From GCA-2746365 sp964651445 (lineage in GTDB: Bacteria; Pseudomonadota; Gammaproteobacteria; SZUA-229): 31,491 nucleotides of DNA. Below the pieces are notes generated by a model. That model made no database searches, had not been told where the DNA came from, and was given only the letters and a program-made list of their open reading frames with translations. The position numbers and the translations under genes were made by a program. Below are positions 8,364 through 17,438 of the stretch, piece by piece. Position 1 is the first letter of the stretch. Every line of letters begins with the position of its first letter. Location: contig CAZYYW010000015.1 of the NCBI GenBank assembly GCA_964651445.1, forward strand, positions 1-31,491, written 5' to 3'.

Positions 8364-8993
8364 TTACTTAGATTCTTTCTTTATCAGATAGTCGATTATC
8401 TTCATCATGTTTTCGTAAGACCCCGACATAGAACCACTGGTCAAATACTTACCATTAATGGCAACGGTAGGCACTCCCTGAATCTTATAAGCCGTTTGTT
8501 GCTTTTTGGCTTTTCTAACCATACTGTCAACGCTAAAGGAACTGTATTCCTGCTCAAACCTTTTCCGGTCGACGCCATTCTTAACAAGAAAATCGACCAT
8601 CAAGCCTTTTTTATTAAGTCTCAGTTTATCTTTGTGGATCGCTTTAAAAATTTCGCCGTGCAGCTCTTCAATAATGCCCATATTACTTAACGCATAATAA
8701 GTGCGCGCCTGCACTTCCCAGTCAGGGCGGAATATAGCGGGCACTCGGGTAAAACTTACATTGACTGGTTTGGTTTTTTTCCAGGTGTTTATATAAGGCT
8801 CAATGGTGAAGCAATGCGGGCAGCCATACCAGAAAAACTCCAATACCTCGATTTTGTCGCCACCAGCGGTTGGCTGTTGCTGCTCCAATTTTTTATAGTG
8901 AACACCTTCGGTATAGCCGGTTGCCTGCACAGTACCAGTGCCTAACAGTATCGAGCCAAACAGCAACGCTCCTAATATAAATAATTTTTTCAT
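8364..8993 (-). CDS. dsbA: Periplasmic thiol:disulfide oxidoreductase DsbA
   Basis: 209 residues, normal for the family. It oxidises cysteine pairs in proteins newly exported to the periplasm and is itself reoxidised by DsbB in the inner membrane (family knowledge; dsbB is not here). Seen: a signal peptide (1-24, ending VQA), thioredoxin-fold active site C58-P-H-C61 inside FFWYGCPHCF, an inserted helical domain, and the cis-proline loop GVPT with P175. GGAGA sits 5-9 bases before the ATG. It is 59 bases downstream of ccmI in the same direction, so it may share the ccm transcript. That fits biologically, since apocytochrome CXXCH cysteines pass through this oxidant before CcmG/CcmH act on them. 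Confidence 0.95.
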   Translation of the reverse strand: MKKLFILGALLFGSILLGTGTVQATGYTEGVHYKKLEQQQPTAGGDKIEVLEFFWYGCPHCFTIEPYINTWKKTKPVNVSFTRVPAIFRPDWEVQARTYYALSNMGIIEELHGEIFKAIHKDKLRLNKKGLMVDFLVKNGVDRKRFEQEYSSFSVDSMVRKAKKQQTAYKIQGVPTVAINGKYLTSGSMSGSYENMMKIIDYLIKKESK

Positions 8994-9052
8994 AATATCT
9001 CCATCTCAAGTATTGTTTTAATTTTTTGTTGGTAACGCAGGGTGCCTACGAT

Positions 9053-10432
9053 TTAAGGCACTGCGGTATTAATAACGATTTTATGCTCGACACCAATTTG
9101 CTTACTCAAGACATCGATATGACCAATAAAGTCCCCACTTTGGGCAATGGCAGAACCCGATTTTGTCACTCGCGCAGATATTACCACCTCATCAAACGCC
9201 CCTAGATTCAACCCTTCCACCATCGCCATGCTGTCATCCAGTATGATAACAGCCGGCAATGCCGCCAGTGTTAAACGTTGCGCGGCCAACGGCATACGCG
9301 GACCCTGCTTGGCTTTAGCATAAACAAAAACGGTGTCAGTGGCATCAAATTTTTGCCTGACCTGCTCGCTGACATCTACCGATATTTGTAAGCTTACTGC
9401 AGCCGGGCTTGTAGTACCCGAGCCTGTTGCACCCGAGTTTGTTACACCGGGGTCGCTTGCCGCAACGTTTGCGGAAGCGGTGGCAGCTTCATCACTATCA
9501 ACCTGAGCCAGCACCGGCTGACTACCTAGAATCTGCTCAAGCTCCGGCATCTCTTCACCGGCATCAATTAAAGCCTGCCGCGAATTGCTGACCACTGCAA
9601 TAATGGATTTCATCACGTTTTCATCGCCATCCGCCATCGGCAATAACTGCGTGAGGTGCTCAATTGCCTGGTGAAAATTACCATACTGGTATTCAACAAC
9701 ACCTATAAACCAGAGTGTGTTGGCGTTATTTGGCTCCAACGAATAAGCCTTCAGCACCAACGCTCTCGCCTCTTCATCAAACGCCCGATTCTTGCTTAAG
9801 GCGAGAGCCTCGGCTCGTTCCAGCATTAGCTGTGCGTTATTGGTATCTTGCTCCAACGCTACCGCAAAGGCATTGGCTGCCAGTAGATTATTGCCTTGAT
9901 ATTTGTGTGCACGCCCAAGCATAACCCAGTCTTGGGCTGTGCCACCGTCTTCTTGCAGGCGCTGCTCAAGCTGCAGCGTCATCTCTTCGATGGTTAGCTG
10001 AGGCATGGCTTGCTGCTGAGCGTCTTGCTGATGGCCAGCAATGAACTCTTCATTGCTGGCGCTGTGCATACCAAGCTCTAAATACAAAAATAAAGTTAAG
10101 CCTGGAACAAACAGACCGAGCATTATTGCCAACATGGTTTGTCGTTTGGCAACACCAACATAATGCTCACTGGCGTTTTCTCTGCTTTCAGCAGGTATAT
10201 CGACCAGTAGTTCTTTATCAAGCTCTTCGCGAGCAACTTTGTAAAATTGCTGGTCAATTCGACCATCTTTTAAATCAATATCTAACTCTTTAATTTTTTG
10301 ATTATTAATATCTAAATTACTGTCTTTATACGCGATGCTGTCAGTGCTGCGCACTTTTAGAAGCGGATAAACCAATAGTCCAATGACTAGCAGTAACATT
10401 AAACAAATAAGCAACCAGAATGTAACGTTCAT
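9053..10432 (-). CDS. ccmI: Cytochrome c maturation protein CcmI
   Basis: 459 residues. CcmI holds apocytochrome c and passes it to the haem ligation complex CcmFH. Seen: a membrane helix at residues 4-24, a cytoplasmic loop with the typical segment on small basic/acidic helices (about 40-85), a second membrane helix (about 98-120), then a periplasmic TPR region (about 150-290). A Ser/Thr/Ala/Gly-rich linker (about 308-340) and a C-terminal beta domain (about 345-459) follow. The ATG overlaps the ccmH stop (ATGA at 10429-10432), indicating translational coupling. It is the last ccm gene before dsbA. Confidence 0.92.
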   Translation of the reverse strand: MNVTFWLLICLMLLLVIGLLVYPLLKVRSTDSIAYKDSNLDINNQKIKELDIDLKDGRIDQQFYKVAREELDKELLVDIPAESRENASEHYVGVAKRQTMLAIMLGLFVPGLTLFLYLELGMHSASNEEFIAGHQQDAQQQAMPQLTIEEMTLQLEQRLQEDGGTAQDWVMLGRAHKYQGNNLLAANAFAVALEQDTNNAQLMLERAEALALSKNRAFDEEARALVLKAYSLEPNNANTLWFIGVVEYQYGNFHQAIEHLTQLLPMADGDENVMKSIIAVVSNSRQALIDAGEEMPELEQILGSQPVLAQVDSDEAATASANVAASDPGVTNSGATGSGTTSPAAVSLQISVDVSEQVRQKFDATDTVFVYAKAKQGPRMPLAAQRLTLAALPAVIILDDSMAMVEGLNLGAFDEVVISARVTKSGSAIAQSGDFIGHIDVLSKQIGVEHKIVINTAVP

Positions 10433-10926
10433 TTTTTCTCACCGCCCTGTTGCGCATGTAAATTTTTAACACGCTCAAGATCTTCATCAGTTAAAGACTG
10501 CGCTGGTTTTTTTTCAGATTGCGCTATCAAAAAACGCACGACAAAAATCAGACCTATCACAAAAGCGATAAACGGACCAAACCATAACAACCAGGTCTTC
10601 GGTTCAACCGGTGGTCGGTATAAAACAAAGTCACCGTAGCGCTGCACCATAAAGTCCGTAATTTCTCTTTCAGACTTACCTTCACTTAGCATGGTATAAA
10701 TTTTTTGACGTAGATCTTGCGCCAATTCTGCGTTAGATTCAGCAATGCTCTGATTCTGACAAACCACACAGCGTAACTCTTCACTTAGCTTGTGAAACAG
10801 TTTCTCTTTTTCCGGCGAGTCAAACTCAAACACTTCGTAAGGCCCGGCAAATACGGTTGCCGGCACAAAGCTTAAACCGGAAATCAGCAGTAATGATAAT
10901 AAAAATGTAACCGTTAATTTATACAT
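10429..10926 (-). CDS. ccmH: Cytochrome c maturation thiol reductase CcmH (CcmL)
   Basis: 165 residues; the short, single-domain CcmH type, with CcmI encoded separately. It reduces or mixes disulfides with the apocytochrome CXXCH cysteines during haem attachment. Seen: a signal peptide ending near VFA-G (about 27), the signature LRCVVCQNQ with redox cysteines C53 and C56, a three-helix bundle, then one membrane helix (about 110-133) and a charged cytoplasmic tail. It starts 10 bases after the ccmG stop and overlaps ccmI by four bases, deep in the operon. Confidence 0.95.
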   Translation of the reverse strand: MYKLTVTFLLSLLLISGLSFVPATVFAGPYEVFEFDSPEKEKLFHKLSEELRCVVCQNQSIAESNAELAQDLRQKIYTMLSEGKSEREITDFMVQRYGDFVLYRPPVEPKTWLLWFGPFIAFVIGLIFVVRFLIAQSEKKPAQSLTDEDLERVKNLHAQQGGEKK

Positions 10927-10936
10927 ATGTCAAAAG

Positions 10937-11476
10937 TTATTCATCCAATAATGCCATTGCTGCCATTAAATCAGTGAGTTTATCTCTATTGGTTAATGGC
11001 CCTACAACCTTATGCCGCACGACACCATATTTATCGATTAAAAAGGTTTCCGGTGTCGCATAAACACCCCACTCAATACCTACTTGGCCATCGTAATCTG
11101 TCATTACCACTTGGTAAGGATTACCCAGTCTTGCCAGCCATTTTTTTGCATCTTCTGGTTCGTCTTTATAATTCAGGCCAATGACCCGCGCGCCATTACG
11201 CGCTAGATATTTAAGCGTGTCATGCTCCTGACGACAAGAAACACACCAGCTTGCCCACACATTGACCAGTGTTACATGGCCAATTAAGTCTTTGTCTGAA
11301 AACTCACCCGATGCTAATAACAAGGGCAATTCAAATTCAGGCGCAGGCTTACCAATAAGTGGCGACGGTAACTTGCGTGGGTCAAGCGTTAAACCGATAG
11401 CCAGCAAGGTCGCCAGTGCAATAAAAATAATAAGCGGCAGGAATCGCTTTAAAGTTGATGGCGCTTCATTTTCCAT
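10937..11476 (-). CDS. ccmG: Membrane-anchored thioredoxin-like CcmG/DsbE
   Basis: 179 residues. It keeps apocytochrome c cysteines reduced in the periplasm, receiving electrons from DsbD/CcdA (family knowledge). Seen: an N-terminal anchor helix (about 11-29), a periplasmic thioredoxin fold, active site W77-C78-V-S-C81 (WASWCVSC, where many relatives have WCPTC or WCVPC), and the cis-Pro region YATPETF, followed by LIDKYG. It lies between ccmF (38 bases away) and ccmH (10 bases) in the conserved order. Confidence 0.95.
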   Translation of the reverse strand: MENEAPSTLKRFLPLIIFIALATLLAIGLTLDPRKLPSPLIGKPAPEFELPLLLASGEFSDKDLIGHVTLVNVWASWCVSCRQEHDTLKYLARNGARVIGLNYKDEPEDAKKWLARLGNPYQVVMTDYDGQVGIEWGVYATPETFLIDKYGVVRHKVVGPLTNRDKLTDLMAAMALLDE

Positions 11477-11514
11477 AGTGTTTTTGCATCGCGTGTTTTA
11501 ATTACATGGTGGTA

Positions 11515-13485
11515 CTAGCGTGCAGCATTTTCAGCGAGCACAAGTTTATCTTCGCGTTTCGCGCGTCTTCTGCTGGTAGCCGTCACACGATAACGCCGAT
11601 CGCTAATCGCTAAAAACCCGCCAAATGCCATAAGTACTGTGCCCATCCAAATCCAGCGAATAAATGGCTTGTAATAAACACGCATACTCCACGCGCCATT
11701 CTCAAGCTCTTCGCCCAATGCTGAGTAAATATCACGGAACATGGTTACGTCTATGGAAGCTTCTGTCATCGGACTGCTAAAATCGCTGTAGATTCTTTTT
11801 TGTGGAATCAGGTCATCGACTTTTCTATCGCCGTCCCATATTTCTATTAAAGCTTCATCCGCCGTGTAGTTGGGGCCATCGACTTTTTTAACGCCGATAA
11901 AACGTAGTTCATAACCCGCCAGCTCGTAACTTTCTCCTGGCACCATACGCAAGTCTCTTTCTATGTGGTAGGTCATGGTTATGGTCACGCCGACGACAAA
12001 CACCGCCAAGCCTATATGCCCAAAGGTCATACCCAGGTAGGCTAACGGCAACGAGGTGCCTTTTGTAATTCGCACCAATAATTCTCTAAGCGTGGTAGAG
12101 GCTACCCAAATAGCACCCGCCAAGGCTAAACCAACGACAAGGTTTAACTCTTCTTCCACTATAAAGGGAATCAACATGCCCAAAACGAGCGAGCCGGTAA
12201 AATAGTACGAAAGTATTTTGCCGTTTCGTTTCCAATTATCGACCTTCCAACGCACCGTCGGCCCGATACCCAGCAGCAATAGTAGCGGGATTGCGATCAA
12301 CGCAAACATGGTGTCAAAGTACGGTCGGCCGACGGAAAGTTTACCGCCACCAAACGCATCAACGACTAATGGATACATGGTGCCGATAAAGACCGCCATC
12401 GCCGCCGTTAGGAAAATAATATTGTTCAACAGCAAAACCGTTTCACGGGAATACCATTTGAAGCGTCCGATACTAACAACGGCACTTGCACGCCAGGCAT
12501 ACAAGGTAAGCGAGCTGCCGACAACGGCCACTAAAAAGACGAGTATAAATACACCGCGCTCAGGGTCTACTGCAAAGGCATGCACAGACGTTAACACGCC
12601 AGAACGCACAATAAAGGCTCCCAGTAGACTCAAGGAGAAGGTCAATATTGCCAGTAGCACTGTCCAGCTTTTAAACACACCACGCTTTTCGGTACTGGCT
12701 AATGAATGGATTAGCGCCGTACCCACTAACCACGGCATGAAGGATGCATTTTCAACTGGATCCCAGAACCACCAACCACCCCAACCCAGTTCAATATACG
12801 CCCACCAGCTACCCAGTGCGATACCCAAAGTTAAAAAGCTCCACGCCGCTGTCGTCCACGGCCGCGACCAACGCGCCCAAGTGGCATCGAGTCTACCGGC
12901 TATTAGTGCGGCAACCGCAAAAGAGAAAGCAACCGCAAACCCGACATAGCCGATATACAACAAGGGCGGATGTATTATCATGCCAAAATCTTGTAGCAGC
13001 GGATTTAGCTCCTTGCCATCAAGCGGGGCGGGGAAAATACGCACAAAAGGATTTGAGGTAAACAGCAAGAAAGACAAGAAACCAGAACCAACCAGCGCCA
13101 TTACTGCCAGTACGCGCGCCATCATTACCTGCGGCAGGTGATAGCTAAATGCGGCGAGGGCAACGGTCCAGCTAGAATGAATAAACACCCACAATAATAA
13201 TGAACCTTCATGCGAACCCCATACCGCTGTAATACGATAGATTAGCGGCTGCACAAGATTGGAATGCTGCGAAACATTGAGCACTGAAAAATCGTGCACA
13301 ATAAAGGAATGCATTAGGGCAGCGAAGGCCAGACCAACAAAGAAAAACTGGGTCAGGGCGGCAGGCCTTGCTATTGCCATTATCGTGTGATTATTTTGTG
13401 CTGCACCAACCAATAACACAGTGCCTTGTACGATTGAAACGACAAAAGCAATGATTAAAGCAAAATGTCCGAGCTCTGGAATCAT
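11515..13485 (-). CDS. ccmF: Haem lyase subunit CcmF
   Basis: 656 residues, full length. CcmF receives haem from holo-CcmE and, with CcmH/CcmI, joins it to apocytochrome c at the periplasmic face. Seen: about fifteen membrane helices, the haem-handling tryptophan-rich motif WGGWWFWDP at about residues 233-241, conserved periplasmic His residues around it, and a large periplasmic loop near the C-terminus before the last helix. A basic tail (RRRAKR) closes the protein. A 96-base gap separates it from ccmE, the largest inside the run; I see no convincing terminator there. Confidence 0.96.
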   Translation of the reverse strand: MIPELGHFALIIAFVVSIVQGTVLLVGAAQNNHTIMAIARPAALTQFFFVGLAFAALMHSFIVHDFSVLNVSQHSNLVQPLIYRITAVWGSHEGSLLLWVFIHSSWTVALAAFSYHLPQVMMARVLAVMALVGSGFLSFLLFTSNPFVRIFPAPLDGKELNPLLQDFGMIIHPPLLYIGYVGFAVAFSFAVAALIAGRLDATWARWSRPWTTAAWSFLTLGIALGSWWAYIELGWGGWWFWDPVENASFMPWLVGTALIHSLASTEKRGVFKSWTVLLAILTFSLSLLGAFIVRSGVLTSVHAFAVDPERGVFILVFLVAVVGSSLTLYAWRASAVVSIGRFKWYSRETVLLLNNIIFLTAAMAVFIGTMYPLVVDAFGGGKLSVGRPYFDTMFALIAIPLLLLLGIGPTVRWKVDNWKRNGKILSYYFTGSLVLGMLIPFIVEEELNLVVGLALAGAIWVASTTLRELLVRITKGTSLPLAYLGMTFGHIGLAVFVVGVTITMTYHIERDLRMVPGESYELAGYELRFIGVKKVDGPNYTADEALIEIWDGDRKVDDLIPQKRIYSDFSSPMTEASIDVTMFRDIYSALGEELENGAWSMRVYYKPFIRWIWMGTVLMAFGGFLAISDRRYRVTATSRRRAKREDKLVLAENAAR

Positions 13486-13581
13486 AATATTTTACTACCT
13501 TAGTTAACTCTGGTGCTTATTTCTAGTGCCTATTTTGCGCCATTTTAACGGTCACTCAAGGCACCGCCTACCCACGCCGTT

Positions 13582-14052
13582 CTAATACGCCGCTTCTTTT
13601 GCCATTTCTTTGGCAGCCCCTTTACTCGCTTCTTTCGTCGCCATTAGGGCATCCGCCACTTCCGGAGGCATATAGTTTTCATCATGCTTTGCCAGCACTT
13701 CCTTAGCGACAAATTGGCCATTCGCCAGAAAGCTGCCCATGGCAACAATGCCTTGTCCCTCGCGGAACAGGTCCGGCAGAATACCTGTGTATTCAACGCT
13801 CATGGTCTCAGCATTGTCCGTAATATCAAAGTTGACCGTTAGGCTGTCAGGCTTGCGCTTTACGCTGCCATCAACCACCAGTCCACCAACACGAAAAGCA
13901 TGCGTTTCTGGTGCCTCACCCTCTTTTACCTGAGTCGGGCTGTAAAAATACAGCAAATTCTCTTCAAACGCGGTTAACCCTAGTACCGTTGCAACAGACA
14001 CGCCAAAGACGACGGCAAGAATTAAAACCTTTCTGCGGCTTCGTTTATTCAT
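13582..14052 (-). CDS. ccmE: Periplasmic haem chaperone CcmE
   Basis: 156 residues. CcmE binds haem covalently and carries it from CcmC to CcmF. Seen: a basic start (NKRSRRK), one membrane anchor (about 8-27), the FYSPTQV segment, a beta-barrel (OB-type) domain with RVGGLVVDGSV, and the haem attachment motif H123-D-E-N-Y127, where the His is the covalent ligand. The tail beyond 130 is Ala/Lys/Glu-rich and likely flexible. It follows ccmD with 12 bases between. Confidence 0.95.
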   Translation of the reverse strand: MNKRSRRKVLILAVVFGVSVATVLGLTAFEENLLYFYSPTQVKEGEAPETHAFRVGGLVVDGSVKRKPDSLTVNFDITDNAETMSVEYTGILPDLFREGQGIVAMGSFLANGQFVAKEVLAKHDENYMPPEVADALMATKEASKGAAKEMAKEAAY

Positions 14053-14064
14053 GGCTTTTGCCCA

Positions 14065-14277
14065 CTAGGAGATTGACTCTGATTGCGATTGAGCCTTTTC
14101 ACGATTGGCCAATTCAATTTTTTCACGTTTAATGGCACGTTTAATACGCGACACTATTTTTTTGCGCTGTATACTCGGCGATATGATATTTGCCACAATA
14201 ACAACAAACGTCACACCGTAGGAGGTCCACACAAAAAAAGCATAGCCGCCCATATCAAAAAATTCTGCCCAGTTCAT
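14065..14277 (-). CDS. ccmD: Small membrane protein CcmD
   Basis: 70 residues. CcmD is required for release of haem-loaded CcmE from the CcmABC complex. Seen: the start MNWAEFF-DMGGYAFFVW, one membrane helix (about 12-34) and a strongly basic cytoplasmic segment (about 38-55), as usual for this family. It lies between ccmC (12 bases) and ccmE (12 bases). Identification rests on position, size and the GGYAFFVW start. Confidence 0.9.
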   Translation of the reverse strand: MNWAEFFDMGGYAFFVWTSYGVTFVVIVANIISPSIQRKKIVSRIKRAIKREKIELANREKAQSQSESIS

Positions 14278-14289
14278 ATTCCCACCACC

Positions 14290-15039
14290 TTAAAGCTTTT
14301 CGACCATTTCTCTTACCCAACGCCGGTTTCTATCTCGATATAGCGCCTCATTGCGTGTTCGCGCCAACACCAACGCACCATATAACAACTGCGCAGCCAA
14401 TGCCGTCAATAATAGCGGAATCAGCATATCGATGTGCATTGAAGGCCGGTCAAACTTCGCCACCGTGGCACCCTGATGCAAAGTATTCCACCATTCTACC
14501 GAATAGTGGATAATCGGGATATTGACCACGCCAACAATGGCTAACAGCCCACTCGCCTTGTCTGCACTGTCTTGATCATCTATCGCGGATTGCAGCGCCA
14601 TATAGCCAAAATACAGGAATAATAAAATAAGTTCGGAGGTTAAACGCGCATCCCACACCCAATAAGCGCCCCACATGGGTTTGCCCCAAAGTGCGCCGGT
14701 AACCAGTGCTAAAAATGTAAAAGAAGCGCCAATGGGCGCACTGGCTGCAGCAACCATATAGGCCAACCGAATTCGCCAGATAATACCAATGGCGGAAGCT
14801 ACCGCCATCACTACATAAATAAACATCGACATCCAAGCAGCGGGGACATGGATGAAAATAATGCGGTAACTGTCCCCTTGCTGGTAGTCTGGCGGCGCGA
14901 CAAACAGGCCAAGGTACAAACCATAGAAGCCGATTAAAAATGCACCTAAAGAAAATCCCGTGATCCACGGCACCGACATTGTGTAAAAATGCTTGGGTGA
15001 AGAAAAACGTTGTATCCAGTTCCAAATAGCTTTAAACAT
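14290..15039 (-). CDS. ccmC: Haem transfer protein CcmC
   Basis: 249 residues. CcmC binds haem at the periplasmic face and is needed to load it on CcmE. Seen: six membrane helices and the tryptophan-rich haem motif WGAYWVWDARLTSE in the second half, with flanking His residues (IHVPAAW and VEWWNTLHQ) that act as haem ligands in this family. The helices resemble those of CcmF, as expected. Separated from ccmB by 41 bases and from ccmD by 12. Confidence 0.96.
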   Translation of the reverse strand: MFKAIWNWIQRFSSPKHFYTMSVPWITGFSLGAFLIGFYGLYLGLFVAPPDYQQGDSYRIIFIHVPAAWMSMFIYVVMAVASAIGIIWRIRLAYMVAAASAPIGASFTFLALVTGALWGKPMWGAYWVWDARLTSELILLFLYFGYMALQSAIDDQDSADKASGLLAIVGVVNIPIIHYSVEWWNTLHQGATVAKFDRPSMHIDMLIPLLLTALAAQLLYGALVLARTRNEALYRDRNRRWVREMVEKL

Positions 15040-15080
15040 TATTCAATACTACTCATTTAATCTCACATTTGCATAAAAAT

Positions 15081-15752
15081 TCATCGCGTCGCGGTAATTC
15101 GCAATGCAACTGCCGTTGCCAGCGGCGCTAGCGATAGCGCTAATGCTAACACAGCGCCTAAAAATAATAATTGACCGGTAACCGGCATACCATCAATCGA
15201 AACATCGACCGCATTGGCGCCAAAAATCAAAATAGGAATGTACAATGGTAGAATGATTAGAGACAACAAAACACCGCCTCGGTTCACTGCCACTGTTAAC
15301 GAAACCCCAATTGCGCCGACTAAACTGAGCACTGGCGTGCCGAGCAACAGGCTATAAACCAACACCTTTATCGCTTCAGCGGGCAGACTCATAAAAAGAC
15401 CCAACAACGGCGCAATAATAACCAGCGGCAAACCGGTTAACAACCAGTGCGCCGAAACCTTTGCCAACACCAAAATCATCAGCGGATTTGGGCTCAGCAT
15501 TAATTGGTCCAGTGAGCCGTCTTCATAATCTTGCTTAAAAATTCGATCCAGCGATAGCAGTACTGCCAGCAAGGCTGAAACCCATATTACGCCCGGTGCC
15601 ATTGCTTGCAGCGCCTCGGATGTTGGCGTTACCGCCAGCGGAAACAGTGTTACCACTAACACAAAAAATATCAGCGGATTGGCCAGCTCATGGCGATTGC
15701 GTAACGCCAGACGTAAGTCACGCAGCAAAAGATGATAATACGCTTTTAACAT
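15081..15752 (-). CDS. ccmB: CcmAB transporter permease CcmB
   Basis: 223 residues with six predicted membrane helices. It forms the membrane part of the ABC complex CcmAB, whose ATP use drives release of holo-CcmE. Seen: start with the RDLRLALRNRHELANPL segment, then hydrophobic helices, and the cytoplasmic FKQDYEDGSLDQLML segment that contacts the ATPase in this family. Its ATG directly abuts the ccmA stop (TAG-ATG), indicating tight coupling. Confidence 0.95.
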   Translation of the reverse strand: MLKAYYHLLLRDLRLALRNRHELANPLIFFVLVVTLFPLAVTPTSEALQAMAPGVIWVSALLAVLLSLDRIFKQDYEDGSLDQLMLSPNPLMILVLAKVSAHWLLTGLPLVIIAPLLGLFMSLPAEAIKVLVYSLLLGTPVLSLVGAIGVSLTVAVNRGGVLLSLIILPLYIPILIFGANAVDVSIDGMPVTGQLLFLGAVLALALSLAPLATAVALRITATR

Positions 15753-16400
15753 CTAGTACGCCGCCACCTGGCTCCAGGCCTTACGACTTAACTGCACCGA
15801 CGCCATTTCACAATCCAACTGCATACCGTGGTGCGTGGTAAAAACCACACTGCCACCGCCTTCGCGATGCTGCAATATCATCGATTCCACTAGCGCGACG
15901 CCTTGTACATCCAGTGCGGTCAGCGGCTCATCCAGCACCCATAAGCGAGCGCGCGACAGAGCAACAAATGCCAACAAAATGCGACGACGCTGGCCGGAAG
16001 ACAAGGCTTTGCCCGGCACATCGTCGTAAGTCGCCAGACCCACTTTATTTAGCGCCTCTTCTATTTCAGCGGTGTCCAGTGACAGCGAGCGGGTGTCCAG
16101 CAATGAACGTACATTTTCCAGTACCGTTAAGTCACCTTTAATACAGGGCAGGTGCCCGATGTACACCATATTGGCGTAATAATCTTCCCGGCTGACGTTA
16201 ATCGTCTCACCTTCCCATAGCACTTCACCTTTCTCAGGCTGGCGCAGGCCACAAATAATTCTTAACAGACTGGTCTTACCACTGCCGTTCGAACCCTCTA
16301 TTTGCAGCACTTGTGCTGGCTCCACAGTAAAACTTAAATCGCTGAACAACAGACGATCATCACGAACACACTCTAATGATTTGGTTTCAAACATAAACAT
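15753..16400 (-). CDS. ccmA: CcmAB transporter ATPase CcmA
   Basis: 215 residues from the chosen start; the ATP-binding subunit of the haem-chaperone release complex. Seen: Walker A GSNGSGKT (about 36-43), signature LSSGQRRR, Walker B followed by glutamate (LWVLDEP) and the switch His (TTHHG). An in-frame TTG at 16433 would add 11 residues with no family resemblance. ATG at 16400 was preferred, with another ATG two codons on. None has a clear Shine-Dalgarno; the bases before 16400 are C-rich. A CATAAT box on the minus strand at 16409-16414 would give a very short leader, so near-leaderless expression is possible. First gene of the ccm run. Confidence 0.92.
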   Translation of the reverse strand: MFMFETKSLECVRDDRLLFSDLSFTVEPAQVLQIEGSNGSGKTSLLRIICGLRQPEKGEVLWEGETINVSREDYYANMVYIGHLPCIKGDLTVLENVRSLLDTRSLSLDTAEIEEALNKVGLATYDDVPGKALSSGQRRRILLAFVALSRARLWVLDEPLTALDVQGVALVESMILQHREGGGSVVFTTHHGMQLDCEMASVQLSRKAWSQVAAY

Positions 16401-16537
16401 AGGGGGAGCGATTATGCCATATTGCGGCAACAAACCCTTGTTTGATTTAAGTGAATTATTACAACAGGTGAAAATTTAGACATTTGATTTTTCTAGGTTT
16501 AACTCAGTAACAGGGGCATTGCTTTATCGTCAGGCAT

Positions 16538-16566
16538 AAAAAAGGATGGCGCTGGCCATCCTTTTT
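16538..16566 (-). terminator. Terminator after cytochrome c4 gene
   Basis: GGATGGC (16544-16550) and GCCATCC (16555-16561) pair around GCTG, with A run on the left and T run on the right. The T run on the minus strand fits the end of the cytochrome gene stopping at 16596; the symmetrical flanks would work in both directions. It also insulates the ccm operon. Confidence 0.85.
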
Positions 16567-16595
16567 GCCTTGTATTACCCAAAATAAGATAATAC

Positions 16596-17219
16596 TTATT
16601 TTAAACTGGCAATGTAATTCGATACCGCAACAAGGTCTTCGTCCGACATTTTTTCAACGATTGAACGCATCAATTTATTTTCATCATTGGTACGTTTACC
16701 GCTTTTAAAGGCTCTTAACTGCGCCAGTGTGTACTCAACAAATTGTCCACCGACCTGAGGATAACCAACACCTGCTACACCCGCACCTGCTGGTCCGTGA
16801 CAGCTCTGACAGGCAGGAATGCCTCTATGGACATCGCCGCCTTTATACAAATCGCGGCCTAGCGCTATTTTGCTTTTATCAAACGGTGCCGCTGCCTTTA
16901 ATGTTTGCGCCTGAAAATAAGCACCGATGTCTGCCTTATCTTGATCGGATAAAGCTGCCGCCATACCCATCATAATAGGATCTTGGCGCTCAGTATTGGC
17001 CTTAAAGTCTTTCAACTGTTTTACCATGTACGCTTCATTCTGACCCGCCATTTTAGGGTATATTGGAATCTGACTATTACCATCAAAACCATGACAACCG
17101 CCACAAGACGCTGACTTGGCTTTTCCTGCTACCGGATCACCCGCCGCTACCGCAGAACCCGCCACCAAAGCTGAACCCGCCGCCAATACCACAAGACCGA
17201 CTAAAATTAATTTTTTCAT
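16596..17219 (-). CDS. Diheme cytochrome c4
   Basis: 207 residues including the signal peptide (1-26, ending AVAA). It is a periplasmic electron carrier that typically feeds terminal oxidases. Seen: two class I cytochrome domains in tandem, with haem motifs C39-G-G-C42-H43 and C137-Q-S-C140-H141 and downstream Met ligands (likely in PIMMGM and LMRSIVEKM). Start at 17219 is preferred to the ATG at 17237 because GGAG lies 9 bases before it and falls inside the longer version. It depends on the adjacent ccm products for haem attachment and on DsbA for thiol handling. Next to engB, as in Pseudomonas. Confidence 0.95.
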   Translation of the reverse strand: MKKLILVGLVVLAAGSALVAGSAVAAGDPVAGKAKSASCGGCHGFDGNSQIPIYPKMAGQNEAYMVKQLKDFKANTERQDPIMMGMAAALSDQDKADIGAYFQAQTLKAAAPFDKSKIALGRDLYKGGDVHRGIPACQSCHGPAGAGVAGVGYPQVGGQFVEYTLAQLRAFKSGKRTNDENKLMRSIVEKMSDEDLVAVSNYIASLK

Positions 17220-17362
17220 TGTTTGTACTCCAAACACACAAAGCCACAGTAAGCTAAAAAAGTTGCGGAATTCTACACCACTACTCCCTACTCATCAATA
17301 TCAATCATGGCGCAGGAAAAAATCTATGATGAACAGCTCACGAGCGCAATCACACGCTTAGA

Positions 17363-17368
17363 TATAAT
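17363..17368 (+). promoter_or_regulatory. Candidate -10 box for engB
   Basis: A perfect TATAAT stands 70 bases before the engB ATG in the 219-base divergent gap. No good -35 hexamer is found 16-18 bases upstream, so this is only a moderate candidate. Confidence 0.35.
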
Positions 17369-17438
17369 ACACTGCCAGTGCCGTGTATTGCATTCAGGCA
17401 GTTCACTATTGAAATCCGATAGCGCATAATGCGCGCCT

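Noticed and set aside
12218..12949. Plus-strand open frame of 243 codons opposite ccmF
   Set aside because: Shadow of a well-conserved gene; Pro/Ser/Thr-rich composition and no family features.
14576..15025. Minus-strand frame of 149 codons overlapping ccmC in another frame
   Set aside because: ccmC is certain; the alternative frame is rich in Cys/Arg/His with no start signal or homology.
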